A stretch of DNA of 64,000 nt from an uncultured Clostridia bacterium (GTDB taxonomy: Bacteria; Bacillota; Clostridia; Christensenellales; Borkfalkiaceae), in assembly GCA_947630325.1 (NCBI GenBank), contig CANRHB010000001.1, forward strand, positions 1 to 64,000, in the 5' to 3' direction. Each line of letters begins with the position of its first letter. Positions within the stretch are counted from its first letter, which is position 1. A program made the position numbers and the translations under genes. The notes under the pieces are model-generated. The model was not told the DNA's origin. It saw only the letters and a program-made list of their open reading frames with translations, and ran no database searches. Positions 1 to 7,741 of the stretch are shown piece after piece.

Positions 1-53
<53 letters not shown>

Positions 54-183
54 ATCAATCAACGCTTGTTCATTCTATCAAAGTTTTTTCCTCTTGTCAA
101 TTATTTTCGCGCCGTTTTCCGAATTTTTCCGAAATATATTTTCTCCAAACGCCGATTTCCTCTCTCAACATTTGCTACGTCGG

Positions 184-212
184 TTGACATTTCCCGCCGT
201 ATATGCTACAAT
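184..212 (+). promoter_or_regulatory. sigma-A promoter for the HAD gene
   Basis: TTGACA at 184-189 and TACAAT at 207-212 with a 17-bp spacer, about 43 bp before the start codon at 255. The rest of 54-254 shows nothing else recognisable. Confidence 0.75.
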
Positions 213-254
213 GGTCATGTTCGTGAAATTCATCACTTCAAGAATAAGGAAACT

Positions 255-1079
255 ATGAAAACTCTATTCGTAACCGACCTCGACGGAACTCTGCTTACCA
301 AGGAGCAACGGGTGTCCGCGTACAGCTGCGAAAACTTGAACCGCCTCATCGAAAACGGCCTTTTATTTACCTTTGCGACCGCACGTTCTGCCGAGAGCGC
401 CAAAAATGCGACCCAAGGCCTCAATATCAATGCTCCCGTCGTTCTCTATAACGGCGGGCTTCTCTATGACTTTTCAACCGACAAAACCTTGCGCGCCATC
501 CTCCTATCAGAGGAGGAAAAGCGCTATATCCTCGACGTTTTGAACTCCTTTGACATTCACCCCTTTGCCTATTCCGCACAGGAGGGGAAGGAGAAGGTGA
601 AATGGATCGTGGAGCGGGAGACAGAGGGGATGCGCCGCTATCTCTTCCGCCGCAGAGGGGAGAGCCGCCTTGCGCCCGTCCACTCGGAGGAGGAACTGCT
701 CAGCGACTATGTGTTCTACTTCCACTGCATCGGCGCGCGCGAACACCTCGAACTCGCGTGGAACGTCCTCAAATACGACCCGCGTTTCATCTGCATCTTC
801 CACCAGGAGATGTACCAGAATGACTTCTGGATGGAGATCTCCCCGCGCGCGGCCACCAAGGCGAACGGCGTTGCCTTTTTGCGGGAATATCTCGGGTGCG
901 ACAGGGTGACCTGCTTCGGCGACACCGCAAACGATTCCGACATGTTCGACGTGTGCGACGAAAAATACGCCGTGATGAACGCCGACCAGTGGCTCAAGGA
1001 AAAGGCGACGGGGATCGTGGGCTACTGCGAGGAGGACGGCGTCTGCAAGTGGCTGATGGAGAACGGCTTCCGCTCGTAA
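255..1079 (+). CDS. Cof-type HAD-superfamily phosphatase
   Basis: A 274-residue cytoplasmic hydrolase of the Cof/C2-cap HAD family, which dephosphorylate sugar phosphates, FMN and similar small molecules. The catalytic DLDGT motif is at residues 8-12 (Asp8 nucleophile, Asp10 acid/base), and the C-terminal GDTAND motif supplies the Mg-binding acidic residues. The middle segment, about residues 85-190, is the C2 cap. The start at 255 is chosen because DLDGT must be near the N-terminus and AAGGAA lies just upstream; the open frame runs further back but without family resemblance. It is monocistronic behind its own promoter. Substrate unknown. Confidence 0.88.
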   Translation: MKTLFVTDLDGTLLTKEQRVSAYSCENLNRLIENGLLFTFATARSAESAKNATQGLNINAPVVLYNGGLLYDFSTDKTLRAILLSEEEKRYILDVLNSFDIHPFAYSAQEGKEKVKWIVERETEGMRRYLFRRRGESRLAPVHSEEELLSDYVFYFHCIGAREHLELAWNVLKYDPRFICIFHQEMYQNDFWMEISPRAATKANGVAFLREYLGCDRVTCFGDTANDSDMFDVCDEKYAVMNADQWLKEKATGIVGYCEEDGVCKWLMENGFRS

Positions 1080-1100
1080 ATTCCGCTTCCAAGTTTCCCC

Positions 1101-1391
1101 TCATAAAAACATCCAAACCGAGCGGTATCCCAAATAAAAGGCGTACACATTGATCACGGCAAGCACGGGCATGGCGATCATGAGGAGCAGATTGCCGAGG
1201 CGGTAGCGCATGGCGAACATGGAGATATAGATCGCCGCCGCGCCCCCCAAAACCGCCGCAAGCAGGAGTTTTCCGTCTCCTGCGGGCTCTCCTCCCGCCT
1301 CAAAGTCCTCCCGTTGCGTCTTGACAAGGCGGAAGGCATAAAAGTTAACGGCGAGGATATAAACCGTAAGCAGGATATAAAGCAAGATCAT
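1101..1391 (-). CDS. DUF1294 small membrane protein
   Basis: A 96-residue protein with three or four hydrophobic segments (about 1-22, 41-60, 66-90). The pattern, an N-terminal helix ending NFYAF, a basic linker, a LLLAAVLGGAAA helix and a final MPVLAVIN helix, fits the DUF1294 integral membrane family of unknown function. The family's charged loop is poorly kept (TQREDF instead of a DK..A pattern), so this is a divergent member. The start ATG at 1391 has no clear ribosome site. It is divergent from purH with only 48 bp between the two starts, and that gap holds a GCGCAT/ATGCGC inverted repeat. Confidence 0.7.
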   Translation of the reverse strand: MILLYILLTVYILAVNFYAFRLVKTQREDFEAGGEPAGDGKLLLAAVLGGAAAIYISMFAMRYRLGNLLLMIAMPVLAVINVYAFYLGYRSVWMFL

Positions 1392-1392
1392 A

Positions 1393-1409
1393 GCGCATTC
1401 AGTATGCGC
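1393..1409. promoter_or_regulatory. inverted repeat between divergent genes
   Basis: GCGCAT at 1393-1398 and ATGCGC at 1404-1409 with a 5-bp loop, in the 48-bp gap between the DUF1294 gene and purH. It could be an operator or a 5'UTR hairpin. No convincing promoter pair fits in the gap. Confidence 0.35.
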
Positions 1410-1439
1410 AATCGGGAAAAAGTTAAAAGGGAGAACATT

Positions 1440-2966
1440 ATGAAGAACAAGCGGGCGTATGTCAGCGTCTACAACAAGGAGGGGATCGTGGAGTTCTGCC
1501 GCTATCTCGAGGAGTACGGCTATGAACTCATCGCAACGGAGGGGACGCAAAAGGTGCTCTCGGAGGCGGGGATCAAAGTCATCTCCGCGCACGATCTCAC
1601 GGGCTATCCCGAACCGCTCGGCGGCAAGGTGCGGGCGGTGCACCCCGCCATCTACACGGGGATCATCGCAAACCGCTTTACCCCCGCACAGCTTGCCGAA
1701 CTCGATTCGGAGGACGTCTATCCCATCGAACTCGTCATCGTCAACCTCTATCCCTTCAAAGAGGACATGGAGGCGGGCGTTCCCTTCGAGGAAGCAGCGG
1801 CGCACATCGACGCGGGCGGAGTGGCCCTCCTCGACGCGGCGGCAAAGAACTTCCAAAGCACGGTCGCGGTGTGCGATCCCGCCGATTATGAGCGCATTCT
1901 CTGCGACCTCGCGGCGGGCGTCATCACCGACGAAGAGCGCAGATACTTCATGTATAAGGCCTTCTCCTGCACCGCTTCTTACGACGCGCTCGTGGCGCAA
2001 TATCTCTCCCGCCACCTCAAAATTTCCTTCCCGCAGAACCTTACGGTGACCTACGAAAAGGCGCAGGAGATGCGTTACGGCGAAAATCCCCACCAAAAGG
2101 CCGCCATTTACCGCGAACCTCTGCTCAAAGAGGGGTCCCTGGCGCGGGCGAAACAGCTTGCGGGTCCCGTGATGACCTACAACAATTTCTATGACGCGAA
2201 CGCGGCGCTCGAACTCGTGAAGGAGTTCGACCAACCAGCCGCCGTCATCTGCAAGCACCGTGCGCCCTGTGGCGCGGGCGTGGGGGAGAGCGTTTACGAC
2301 GCCTTCCTGCGCGCCGCCGACGCCGATCCTCTGCACTGCCAAAACGGAATCATCGCCATCAACGGCGTGGTGGACACCCGCCTCGCGCTCGAACTCAAAG
2401 AGAGGGAGGCGGAACTCATCCTTGCCGTCGGTTTCACCCCCGAGGCGATGACCGAACTTCGCTACCGCGAAAATCTCATTCTGCTCGAAATGCCCGGGAT
2501 CCGCAGTAAGGTGCAGTTCTCCACCTTCGATCTGCAAAAGATTTACGGCGGCTTGCTCGTGCAGTCTTACGATACCCTTGCGGGCGCGTCCGCCTATCCC
2601 GTCACCAAGCGCAAGCCGACCGAAAAGGAGATCCGCGCCCTCAACTTCTGCTATAAAGTGGTAAAGCACGCCCGCTCGAGCGCCGTCGTGCTCGGAAAGG
2701 AGAACCAAACCGTCGGCATCGGCACGGGGCAGATCCACCGCCTGCTTGCCCTGCAATTCGCCATCGAACTTGCGGAGGGCAACACGAAGGGGTGCGTCCT
2801 CGCCTCCGACGCCGACCTTCCCACTTCGATGTGTGCAGAACTCTGCCACAACGCGGGGATCACCGCCATCATTCTGACGGGAAATTGCTCGGAGGAATTC
2901 GTCGCCCTCTGCGACAAGTACAAGATCGCCGTCCTCTGCACAGGCGAGCGTCATTTTAAGAGTTAA
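1440..2966 (+). CDS. purH: bifunctional AICAR transformylase / IMP cyclohydrolase
   Basis: The 508-residue protein catalyses the last two steps of IMP synthesis. Residues about 1-190 are the MGS-like IMP cyclohydrolase domain (GYPEPLGGKVRAVHP, VNLYPF, AAAKN). The rest is the AICAR transformylase with LRYGENPHQ near its start, CKHRAPCG carrying the catalytic Lys-His pair, and TVGIGTGQ..R. The C-terminal SDAFFPF and PGGS motifs of the family are here SDADLPT and TGNCS, so the end of the transformylase is unusual. The start follows GGGAG. The next gene begins 5 bp downstream, suggesting cotranscription. No other purine synthesis gene is adjacent; purA is 26 kb away. Confidence 0.9.
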   Translation: MKNKRAYVSVYNKEGIVEFCRYLEEYGYELIATEGTQKVLSEAGIKVISAHDLTGYPEPLGGKVRAVHPAIYTGIIANRFTPAQLAELDSEDVYPIELVIVNLYPFKEDMEAGVPFEEAAAHIDAGGVALLDAAAKNFQSTVAVCDPADYERILCDLAAGVITDEERRYFMYKAFSCTASYDALVAQYLSRHLKISFPQNLTVTYEKAQEMRYGENPHQKAAIYREPLLKEGSLARAKQLAGPVMTYNNFYDANAALELVKEFDQPAAVICKHRAPCGAGVGESVYDAFLRAADADPLHCQNGIIAINGVVDTRLALELKEREAELILAVGFTPEAMTELRYRENLILLEMPGIRSKVQFSTFDLQKIYGGLLVQSYDTLAGASAYPVTKRKPTEKEIRALNFCYKVVKHARSSAVVLGKENQTVGIGTGQIHRLLALQFAIELAEGNTKGCVLASDADLPTSMCAELCHNAGITAIILTGNCSEEFVALCDKYKIAVLCTGERHFKS

Positions 2967-2970
2967 GACT

Positions 2971-4173
2971 ATGGAATCTCTTCGGGAATTATACAAAATA
3001 GGAAAAGGCCCCTCGAGCTCCCACACCATGGGACCCGAGCGCGCCGCAAAAGACTTTCTCGCCCGCCACCCCGATGCGGAACGCTTCCGCGTGACCCTGT
3101 ACGGCTCCCTCGCCTACACGGGAAAGGGGCACTTGACCGACGAGATCATTCTCTCCACCCTCGCGCCCAAGCCCTGCGAGGTGGTGTTCAACTATGAGAA
3201 AGAGGACCTTCCGCACCCCAACACCCTCGACATCGAGGGCTTCTGCGGGGAAGAATCGGTGGGAAAGCAGACCTATCTCTCCATCGGGGGCGGGTCGATA
3301 CAGGCGCTCGGCGAACCCGAAAAGGGGAGAGGGGACGTCTATCCCTTCAAAAATTTCGAGGAAATTCTCGCCTATGCCAAGGAACACAACTGCACCCTCG
3401 ACCAAGTGGTTTACGACTTCGAGGACGAGCACATCAAGGACTTCTTGCTCGAAGTATGGAAGACGATGCGGGCGGCGATCCACAGGGGACTGACCGCGGA
3501 GGGGGTGCTCCCGGGGAAACTCAAAGTGCTCCGCAAGGCGAAAACCCTCTTCGAGACGGTGGACCGCGAAGAGACCCCTCCCCAAATGGAGAAGCGGCAC
3601 CTCTGCGCCTTCGCCTTTGCCACGAGCGAGGAGAACGCAAGCGGCGGGACCATCGTCACGGCTCCCACCTGCGGCGCAAGCGGCGTCCTGCCCGCCGTCC
3701 TCTGCTATTTGAGCAGGATGCACGGCTATTCGGAAAGCCGTATCGTTGCGGCGCTTGCCGTGGCGGGGCTCATCGGCGTCACCGTCAAGCAGAATGCCTC
3801 GGTAAGCGGCGCCGAAGCGGGCTGTCAGGCGGAGGTCGGCACGGCAACGAGCATGGCGGCCGCCGCAGTCTGCCGCCTCTTCAACGCCCCCGCGGACGAG
3901 ATCGAGTATGCCGCCGAGATCGCCCTCGAACACCAGCTCGGGCTTACCTGCGACCCCGTGTGCGGCTATGTGCAGATCCCCTGTATCGAGCGCAACGCCG
4001 TGGCGGCTTTGAGGGCGCTTACGAGCGCGGAACTTGCAAAGGTTTTGCACGGCACAAGAAAGATCTCCTTCGACCTCATCGTGCACACGATGTACGAGAC
4101 GGGAAAGGACCTCAACGCCCGCTACCGCGAGACGAGCGAGGGGGGACTCGCCAAAAATTATAAAGTAAGTTGA
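2971..4173 (+). CDS. sdaA: L-serine ammonia-lyase, iron-sulfur dependent, single chain
   Basis: The 400-residue enzyme deaminates L-serine to pyruvate and ammonia using a [4Fe-4S] cluster. The N-terminal beta-type half starts with the GPSSSHTMGPERA motif. The alpha half carries PTCGASGVLPA and, near the end, TCDPVCGYVQIPCIERN, which hold the conserved cluster cysteines. Both halves are fused in one chain, as in the bacterial single-subunit type. It starts 5 bp after the purH stop, probably in the same transcript, and ends before a terminator shared with a convergent gene. Confidence 0.93.
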   Translation: MESLRELYKIGKGPSSSHTMGPERAAKDFLARHPDAERFRVTLYGSLAYTGKGHLTDEIILSTLAPKPCEVVFNYEKEDLPHPNTLDIEGFCGEESVGKQTYLSIGGGSIQALGEPEKGRGDVYPFKNFEEILAYAKEHNCTLDQVVYDFEDEHIKDFLLEVWKTMRAAIHRGLTAEGVLPGKLKVLRKAKTLFETVDREETPPQMEKRHLCAFAFATSEENASGGTIVTAPTCGASGVLPAVLCYLSRMHGYSESRIVAALAVAGLIGVTVKQNASVSGAEAGCQAEVGTATSMAAAAVCRLFNAPADEIEYAAEIALEHQLGLTCDPVCGYVQIPCIERNAVAALRALTSAELAKVLHGTRKISFDLIVHTMYETGKDLNARYRETSEGGLAKNYKVS

Positions 4174-4182
4174 CAGCAAAAA

Positions 4183-4220
4183 AGACCTGCCCCGCTCGGG
4201 ACAGGCCTTTTCCTGTTTTC
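4183..4220. terminator. convergent terminator after the serine dehydratase
   Basis: Imperfect hairpin pairing ACCTG-CCCC with GGG-CAGG, flanked by A-rich sequence on the left and CTTTTCC then TGTTTTC on the right. It sits exactly between two convergent genes and can serve both. Confidence 0.65.
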
Positions 4221-4475
4221 TTATTCGGCCTTGGGATAAACTTGCTCTTCGAGCGCTTTGGAAAGCTGGTCGGGGCAAGAGGTATTCTGGCGGCAACGGA
4301 TGCCTTTGAGGAGGGGAATGACCTCCTCGGCTTTGCGGCCCTCCACAAGGCGGCTGATGCCCTGCAAATTGCCGCTGCACCCGCCGATGAATTTGAGATT
4401 GTGGATGCGGTGCTCCTCGTCCAAATCGAACACGATCTGCTTGGAACACGTTCCTTTCGGGGAAAATGTGATCAT
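4221..4475 (-). CDS. TSCPD domain small protein (TIGR03905 type)
   Basis: An 84-residue protein matching the stand-alone TSCPD family of Clostridia: GGCSGNLQGISRLVEG in the middle and TSCPDQL near the C-terminus, with four conserved cysteines likely binding metal. The same domain forms the C-terminal part of some B12-dependent ribonucleotide reductases, but no reductase is nearby, so a function is not assigned. It lies 10 bp downstream of the DUF4364 gene on the same strand, suggesting one transcript. Confidence 0.85.
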   Translation of the reverse strand: MITFSPKGTCSKQIVFDLDEEHRIHNLKFIGGCSGNLQGISRLVEGRKAEEVIPLLKGIRCRQNTSCPDQLSKALEEQVYPKAE

Positions 4476-4485
4476 AAGTTACCTC

Positions 4486-5010
4486 TCAGTCAACGAGCGT
4501 TTCATACAGCACCGAATACACCTCCGACGCCTTGTCCTCCCACTTCTTATAGATATAGCTTGCCGTCTTTTTGTCGGGAACGACAAATTTGAGTTCGAGC
4601 ATGGGTTGCATGGGAGCGAGGATCTTCAAAAATACGGTGTAGGTGCCGTCTGCGTTCAAATAGTAGTCGGACTTGCAGTCCTGACGGGTACGGAACTTCG
4701 CGCTGTTGTTTTTGATAAATCGGGAGATCTCCTCGCGGAGACTCTTTGGAATGTTGATGTAGAAATTGGCGAGGGTCTCGCGGCCCTCCGTGGTAAGCAT
4801 GTAGAGCGGGTCGTCACTGCTCGGGATCTCGCAGATAAAGCCGTCCGAGAGCAATTTATGGAGGAGCACCATGCAGTCCATATAATTGACCCAGTCGTTG
4901 GAGGACGTGCACATGTCGATCAGGGTACGTTCCGAGAGGGGACACTCCATCTTATCGAACACGAAGAGCAAAATTAACTTGTTGACGGATGTTTCTCCCT
5001 TGACCAACAT
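4486..5010 (-). CDS. DUF4364 family winged-helix protein
   Basis: A 174-residue protein typical in length and pattern of DUF4364, a Clostridia family with an N-terminal winged-helix fold (residues about 8-90, LILLFVFDKM through YMLTTEGRETL) and a C-terminal alpha/beta domain. It is probably a transcription regulator of unknown target. A hairpin separates it from the HPr-like gene upstream. AGGAAACGCCCGC precedes the ATG. Confidence 0.8.
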   Translation of the reverse strand: MLVKGETSVNKLILLFVFDKMECPLSERTLIDMCTSSNDWVNYMDCMVLLHKLLSDGFICEIPSSDDPLYMLTTEGRETLANFYINIPKSLREEISRFIKNNSAKFRTRQDCKSDYYLNADGTYTVFLKILAPMQPMLELKFVVPDKKTASYIYKKWEDKASEVYSVLYETLVD

Positions 5011-5054
5011 GCGGGCGTTTCCTTTGCTTAAATATCTGCTTTCCTAACACAAAT

Positions 5055-5081
5055 TGCCGCTTAAAGAGATTTTAAGCGGCA
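5055..5081 (-). terminator. hairpin between HPr-like gene and DUF4364 gene
   Basis: Perfect 11-bp inverted repeat TGCCGCTTAAA / TTTAAGCGGCA with a 5-base loop, downstream of the HPr-like gene. On the minus strand only a short T run follows, so it may be a weak terminator or attenuator allowing read-through into the DUF4364 gene. Confidence 0.6.
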
Positions 5082-5109
5082 GAGTGCTTATCGTCTTTTG
5101 TTGTGGGCT

Positions 5110-5337
5110 TTAAGCCGCGAACTTCTCGAGTTGGGCAAGGAGCTCCGCGCAGTCATCGCAGTAGATCTCAACGGTGAGGGGCTTGCTCAGATCGAGGCTG
5201 AAGATGCCGAGGATGGACTTTGCGTCTACGACATATTTGCCGCTCTTCAAAAGGATCTCGCACTCGCAACCCTGCGTGATGGTGACGAATTCCTTTACCT
5301 TCTGTGCCATTTCGAGAGAAATTTTCAAAGATTTCAT
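5110..5337 (-). CDS. HPr-fold protein lacking the phosphorylated histidine
   Basis: 75 residues with the HPr fold signature in the second half: DAKSILGIFSLDLSKP matches the Ser46 region of HPr (here Ser41) and is followed by the TVEI strand and a C-terminal helix. The N-terminal HxRPA loop, which holds the PTS phosphate-accepting histidine, is absent; residues 7-17 read SLEMAQKVKEF. So it cannot act as a PTS phosphocarrier in the usual way and may be a regulatory HPr-like protein. The start at 5337 is set by GGAGG nine bases upstream; the frame opens 24 bases earlier. Confidence 0.78.
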   Translation of the reverse strand: MKSLKISLEMAQKVKEFVTITQGCECEILLKSGKYVVDAKSILGIFSLDLSKPLTVEIYCDDCAELLAQLEKFAA

Positions 5338-5372
5338 GATAGGTTTTCCTCCATTCATCATAAATTTCCTAT

Positions 5373-5401
5373 ATTATAACGAAAAACCGCGACAAAATCA
5401 A
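5373..5401 (-). promoter_or_regulatory. promoter of the HPr-like gene
   Basis: On the minus strand TTGATT (5396-5401) and TATAAT (5373-5378) are 17 bp apart, about 35 bp upstream of the start codon. Confidence 0.7.
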
Positions 5402-5420
5402 GATATTTTCGGAAAAATTC

Positions 5421-5449
5421 TTTAATAATTTTCAGATTTGTGCTATAAT
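5421..5449 (+). promoter_or_regulatory. extended -10 promoter of the gene at 5502
   Basis: TATAAT at 5444-5449 preceded by TGC, an extended -10 element. The -35 (TTTAAT, 5421-5426) is poor. It is divergent from the HPr-like promoter. Confidence 0.55.
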
Positions 5450-5501
5450 AGCAAAAGAAGAATATAAAGTTAGATAATATGCCGAAAAGGACGGAACGTT
5501 T

Positions 5502-6218
5502 ATGGAAGACAACACCGCAAAAATGCAACGATTTTTCACCGCCTGCGAAGAACTCATCACGGGGAAGTTCATTCTCGCCGACACCAAGATCGGGGAACTC
5601 CTCCGCGCGATCGCAACCTCGGACGAACTCCGCGGGCTGTTTGCCGCCGTCACCAAGGGCTTCGACTACCCCGCGGCAAAGGCCGCCTGTTTGAAACAGC
5701 CGGGCGAGGGGGGGAGATACATCCGCGGCGAGGCCTACCTCCCGAGCGAGAGGAGCGAGATCCTTGCCTTCGTGTTCTGCCTTCTCGTGGAGTTCGACAA
5801 CGGCACGATGAAATTCAACGACTTCTTACTCCGCTATTTTTATGTGGACGGAAGTTACACGGCAAGCTATTCCCTCTTTGTCGACCGCGTGATACGGCCC
5901 TTCCGCGACATCGTGCGCGATTGCTATCCCGACCTCAACAAGGTAGCTCCCGAAACGCGGCGCAAGCAGGAGGAGAACTGCCTCGAAAAACTTGCCGAAA
6001 AAATCGCCTTGGAGCGCACCCGCATCGCCTCTCTTCCTCTCGGCAAGGAGGACGCGGTCGCCGCAGATATGATCTTGAACGAACTGTATGCCGCCGTCGG
6101 CAGGGGAGATTATTCGGAGCTTAAGGCCCTTCTTTGCGGCTATCTCTACTTTTTGCAGGTCGCGGACTGTTCGGACGAGAACAGCAACGAAATGTTCCGC
6201 CTTGCGGGGGACCTTTGA
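5502..6218 (+). CDS. hypothetical cytoplasmic protein
   Basis: 238 residues, no signal peptide, no membrane segment, no motif I recognise. The chain appears mostly helical and charged, with an Arg/Lys/Glu-rich helix around residues 145-185. The start ATG at 5502 follows AAGGACGGAACGTTT, a weak ribosome site. It ends 4 bp before the Nudix gene, so the two are almost certainly cotranscribed, but this gives little clue to function. Confidence 0.7.
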   Translation: MEDNTAKMQRFFTACEELITGKFILADTKIGELLRAIATSDELRGLFAAVTKGFDYPAAKAACLKQPGEGGRYIRGEAYLPSERSEILAFVFCLLVEFDNGTMKFNDFLLRYFYVDGSYTASYSLFVDRVIRPFRDIVRDCYPDLNKVAPETRRKQEENCLEKLAEKIALERTRIASLPLGKEDAVAADMILNELYAAVGRGDYSELKALLCGYLYFLQVADCSDENSNEMFRLAGDL

Positions 6219-6221
6219 GCC

Positions 6222-6743
6222 ATGGACCTTACCGAAAAGACGCTTCAAAAGAATTATATTTACAAGGGAAAGATCGTCAATTTGCGCTGTGACGACGCCG
6301 AACTTCCGAGCGGCGCACCCTGCAAGCGGGAGATCGTGGAGCACCCGGGCGGTGCGGCGGTCCTCTGCGTGCGGGAGGGGAAGGCCGTGTTTGTCAGGCA
6401 GTTCCGCTACGCTTACGGGGAGGAACTTTTGGAGATCCCCGCGGGGAAACTCGAAAGGGGGGAGGACCCCATGCTTGCCGCCAAGCGGGAACTCGAGGAA
6501 GAGGCGGGGCTGATCGCCGACCTCGTGCCGCTCACCGTGCTCTATCCCACGCCCGGCTATTCCAACGAAAAAATCTACATTTACGAGGCGGTAAACGTGC
6601 GCGAGGGTGCCCGTCACCCCGACAGCGACGAGTTTCTCGACGTGGTGCAACTTCCCCTTGAGGAGGCGTATGCGCGCGTAAAGAGCGGTGCCCTCCGCGA
6701 CGCCAAAACCATTGCCGCATTGTTGTTGTATAAGAATAAGTAA
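6222..6743 (+). CDS. Nudix hydrolase, ADP-ribose pyrophosphatase type
   Basis: 173 residues. The Nudix box GKLERGEDPMLAAKRELEEE..GL is complete, with GX5EX7REUXEEXGU spacing, and is preceded by VRQFRYAYGEELLEIPAGK as in ADP-ribose pyrophosphatases, which cut ADP-ribose to AMP and ribose 5-phosphate. The P-T-P-G-Y motif about 15 residues after the box is the family's specificity signature. It is second in a two-gene unit behind the unknown gene at 5502. Confidence 0.9.
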   Translation: MDLTEKTLQKNYIYKGKIVNLRCDDAELPSGAPCKREIVEHPGGAAVLCVREGKAVFVRQFRYAYGEELLEIPAGKLERGEDPMLAAKRELEEEAGLIADLVPLTVLYPTPGYSNEKIYIYEAVNVREGARHPDSDEFLDVVQLPLEEAYARVKSGALRDAKTIAALLLYKNK

Positions 6744-7220
6744 TAGAGGGGAATATATGGCTCCTCCTCAGGAGGAGCTGTCACGAAGTGACTGAGGTGG
6801 TGAATAAGGTAGTGCATAATTAGAACGAAGGACACCACCCCCCTACCCCCCCCCTCCTGAGGAGGGGGCAAGCGAAACTCTGCGCCAATGGAACCCCCTC
6901 CTCGGGAGGGGGACTAAGGGGGTGGGGGAAAACCATTCCCAAATGTCATTTCGAGCGAAGCCGAGAAATCTCTACCTTAGTTTTCATATTGTGAGATTTC
7001 TCCACGCGCCGCATAGCGGCTTGGTCGAAATGACAGATTGGGGACAGCGAACAGAACCCCCTCCTTGGGAGGGGGACTAAGGGGGTGGGGGAAAACATTC
7101 CCAAATGTCATTTCGAGCGAAGCCGAGAAATCTCTACCAAATTGCCCCCACCTGTCACCTGCAGCGCCACCCGCCCCCACACGTGGGGGCAGGTCATATT
7201 CGCAACGCTCCTCCAAAGCA
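6744..7220. repeat. gene-free repeat block
   Basis: No supported gene. It holds G/C-rich modules (6826-6937 and 7050-7097, recurring inverted at about 60975-61065), one full TGTCATTTCGA-ended unit (6944-7035), a left-half copy (7106-7138), and a GCCACCCGCCCCCAC..GTGGGGGC module (7166-7206) that recurs at 25268-25308. These are dispersed chromosomal repeats; which are transcribed is unknown. Confidence 0.75.
6944..7035. repeat. MITE-like repeat, full copy 1
   Basis: About 92 bp ending in perfect 11-bp terminal inverted repeats, TGTCATTTCGA and TCGAAATGACA. It shares the internal CGCCGCATAGCGGC hairpin with the copy at 60879-60969. Confidence 0.75.
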
Positions 7221-7248
7221 TCCAGCCCTCCCGAGCGGGAGGGCTGTT
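7219..7248 (+). terminator. GC-rich hairpin with T run
   Basis: CAGCCCTCCC-GAGC-GGGAGGGCTG followed by TTTTC. It points right, away from the repeats, but lies downstream of the minus-strand gene at 7282, so it may act in both directions or belong to the repeat block. Confidence 0.55.
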
Positions 7249-7281
7249 TTCATGGAACCGGATTCAAAACGCAGAACTTTT

Positions 7282-7482
7282 TCAGTTGTTGCAGCCGCAG
7301 CCACAGCCGCCGAGAATGGTCCGCAAGGTGCCGTTTCTCCACATGCAGTAGAGCAGGGCGATGAGAACGGGCAACCCGCAGCCGGTGAACACGCTCGAAT
7401 TGAAAACGTTCCCGCACGTTCCCAAAATGAGCAGGATGATGAGAATCCAAAGGCAGCTATTGCCTTGCAAACAGCTATTCAT
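7282..7482 (-). CDS. small membrane peptide with GGCGCGC tail
   Basis: 66 residues: an N-terminal CLQGNSCLW stretch, a hydrophobic segment at about 11-22, a second at about 36-46, then a C-terminal GGCGCGCNN. The AAGGAGG site seven bases before the ATG is near ideal, which argues strongly for translation. Small cysteine-tailed peptides of this style occur in Clostridia without known function. It is monocistronic; a GC-rich hairpin follows. Confidence 0.72.
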   Translation of the reverse strand: MNSCLQGNSCLWILIILLILGTCGNVFNSSVFTGCGLPVLIALLYCMWRNGTLRTILGGCGCGCNN

Positions 7483-7596
7483 AGTTTTTCCTCCTTGATC
7501 GCGGCGGGAAATATGTAAGTTTTTTCTCCTTGCCGCCTCTACTTTTATGCTATGTTTCCCTGGGAAAAAATGTTACCCGAAAAGTCGTTCATTTAG

Positions 7597-7625
7597 TTGC
7601 CAACCGCATAATTATTTGCTATAAT
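7597..7625 (+). promoter_or_regulatory. promoter of the pantothenate operon
   Basis: TTGCCA (7597-7602), 17-bp spacer, TATAAT (7620-7625). Transcription would start near 7632, leaving a leader of about 110 bases before the first gene. Confidence 0.78.
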
Positions 7626-7647
7626 AACAAAGGTATGCCCGCGCGGC

Positions 7648-7711
7648 GGAGAGATACACACGATCTCATCCGCTTTGGGGAATATCAAATCTTATTTTTC
7701 ACGGATATTCC
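7648..7711 (+). promoter_or_regulatory. structured leader before the ECF S-component gene
   Basis: Two stem-loops: GCGGAGAGAT paired with ATCTC-ATCCGC (about 7646-7673) and a perfect GGAATATC / GATATTCC pair (7679-7686, 7704-7711). No riboswitch class I recognise. It may be a regulatory leader or just mRNA structure. Confidence 0.4.
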
Positions 7712-7741
7712 GGGACGGAAATCCGATGGAGGGAATTGAAT

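Noticed and set aside
1101..3029. Long minus-strand frame opposite purH
   Set aside because: Only its last 96 residues make sense (DUF1294). The rest is the shadow of purH caused by strong codon bias.
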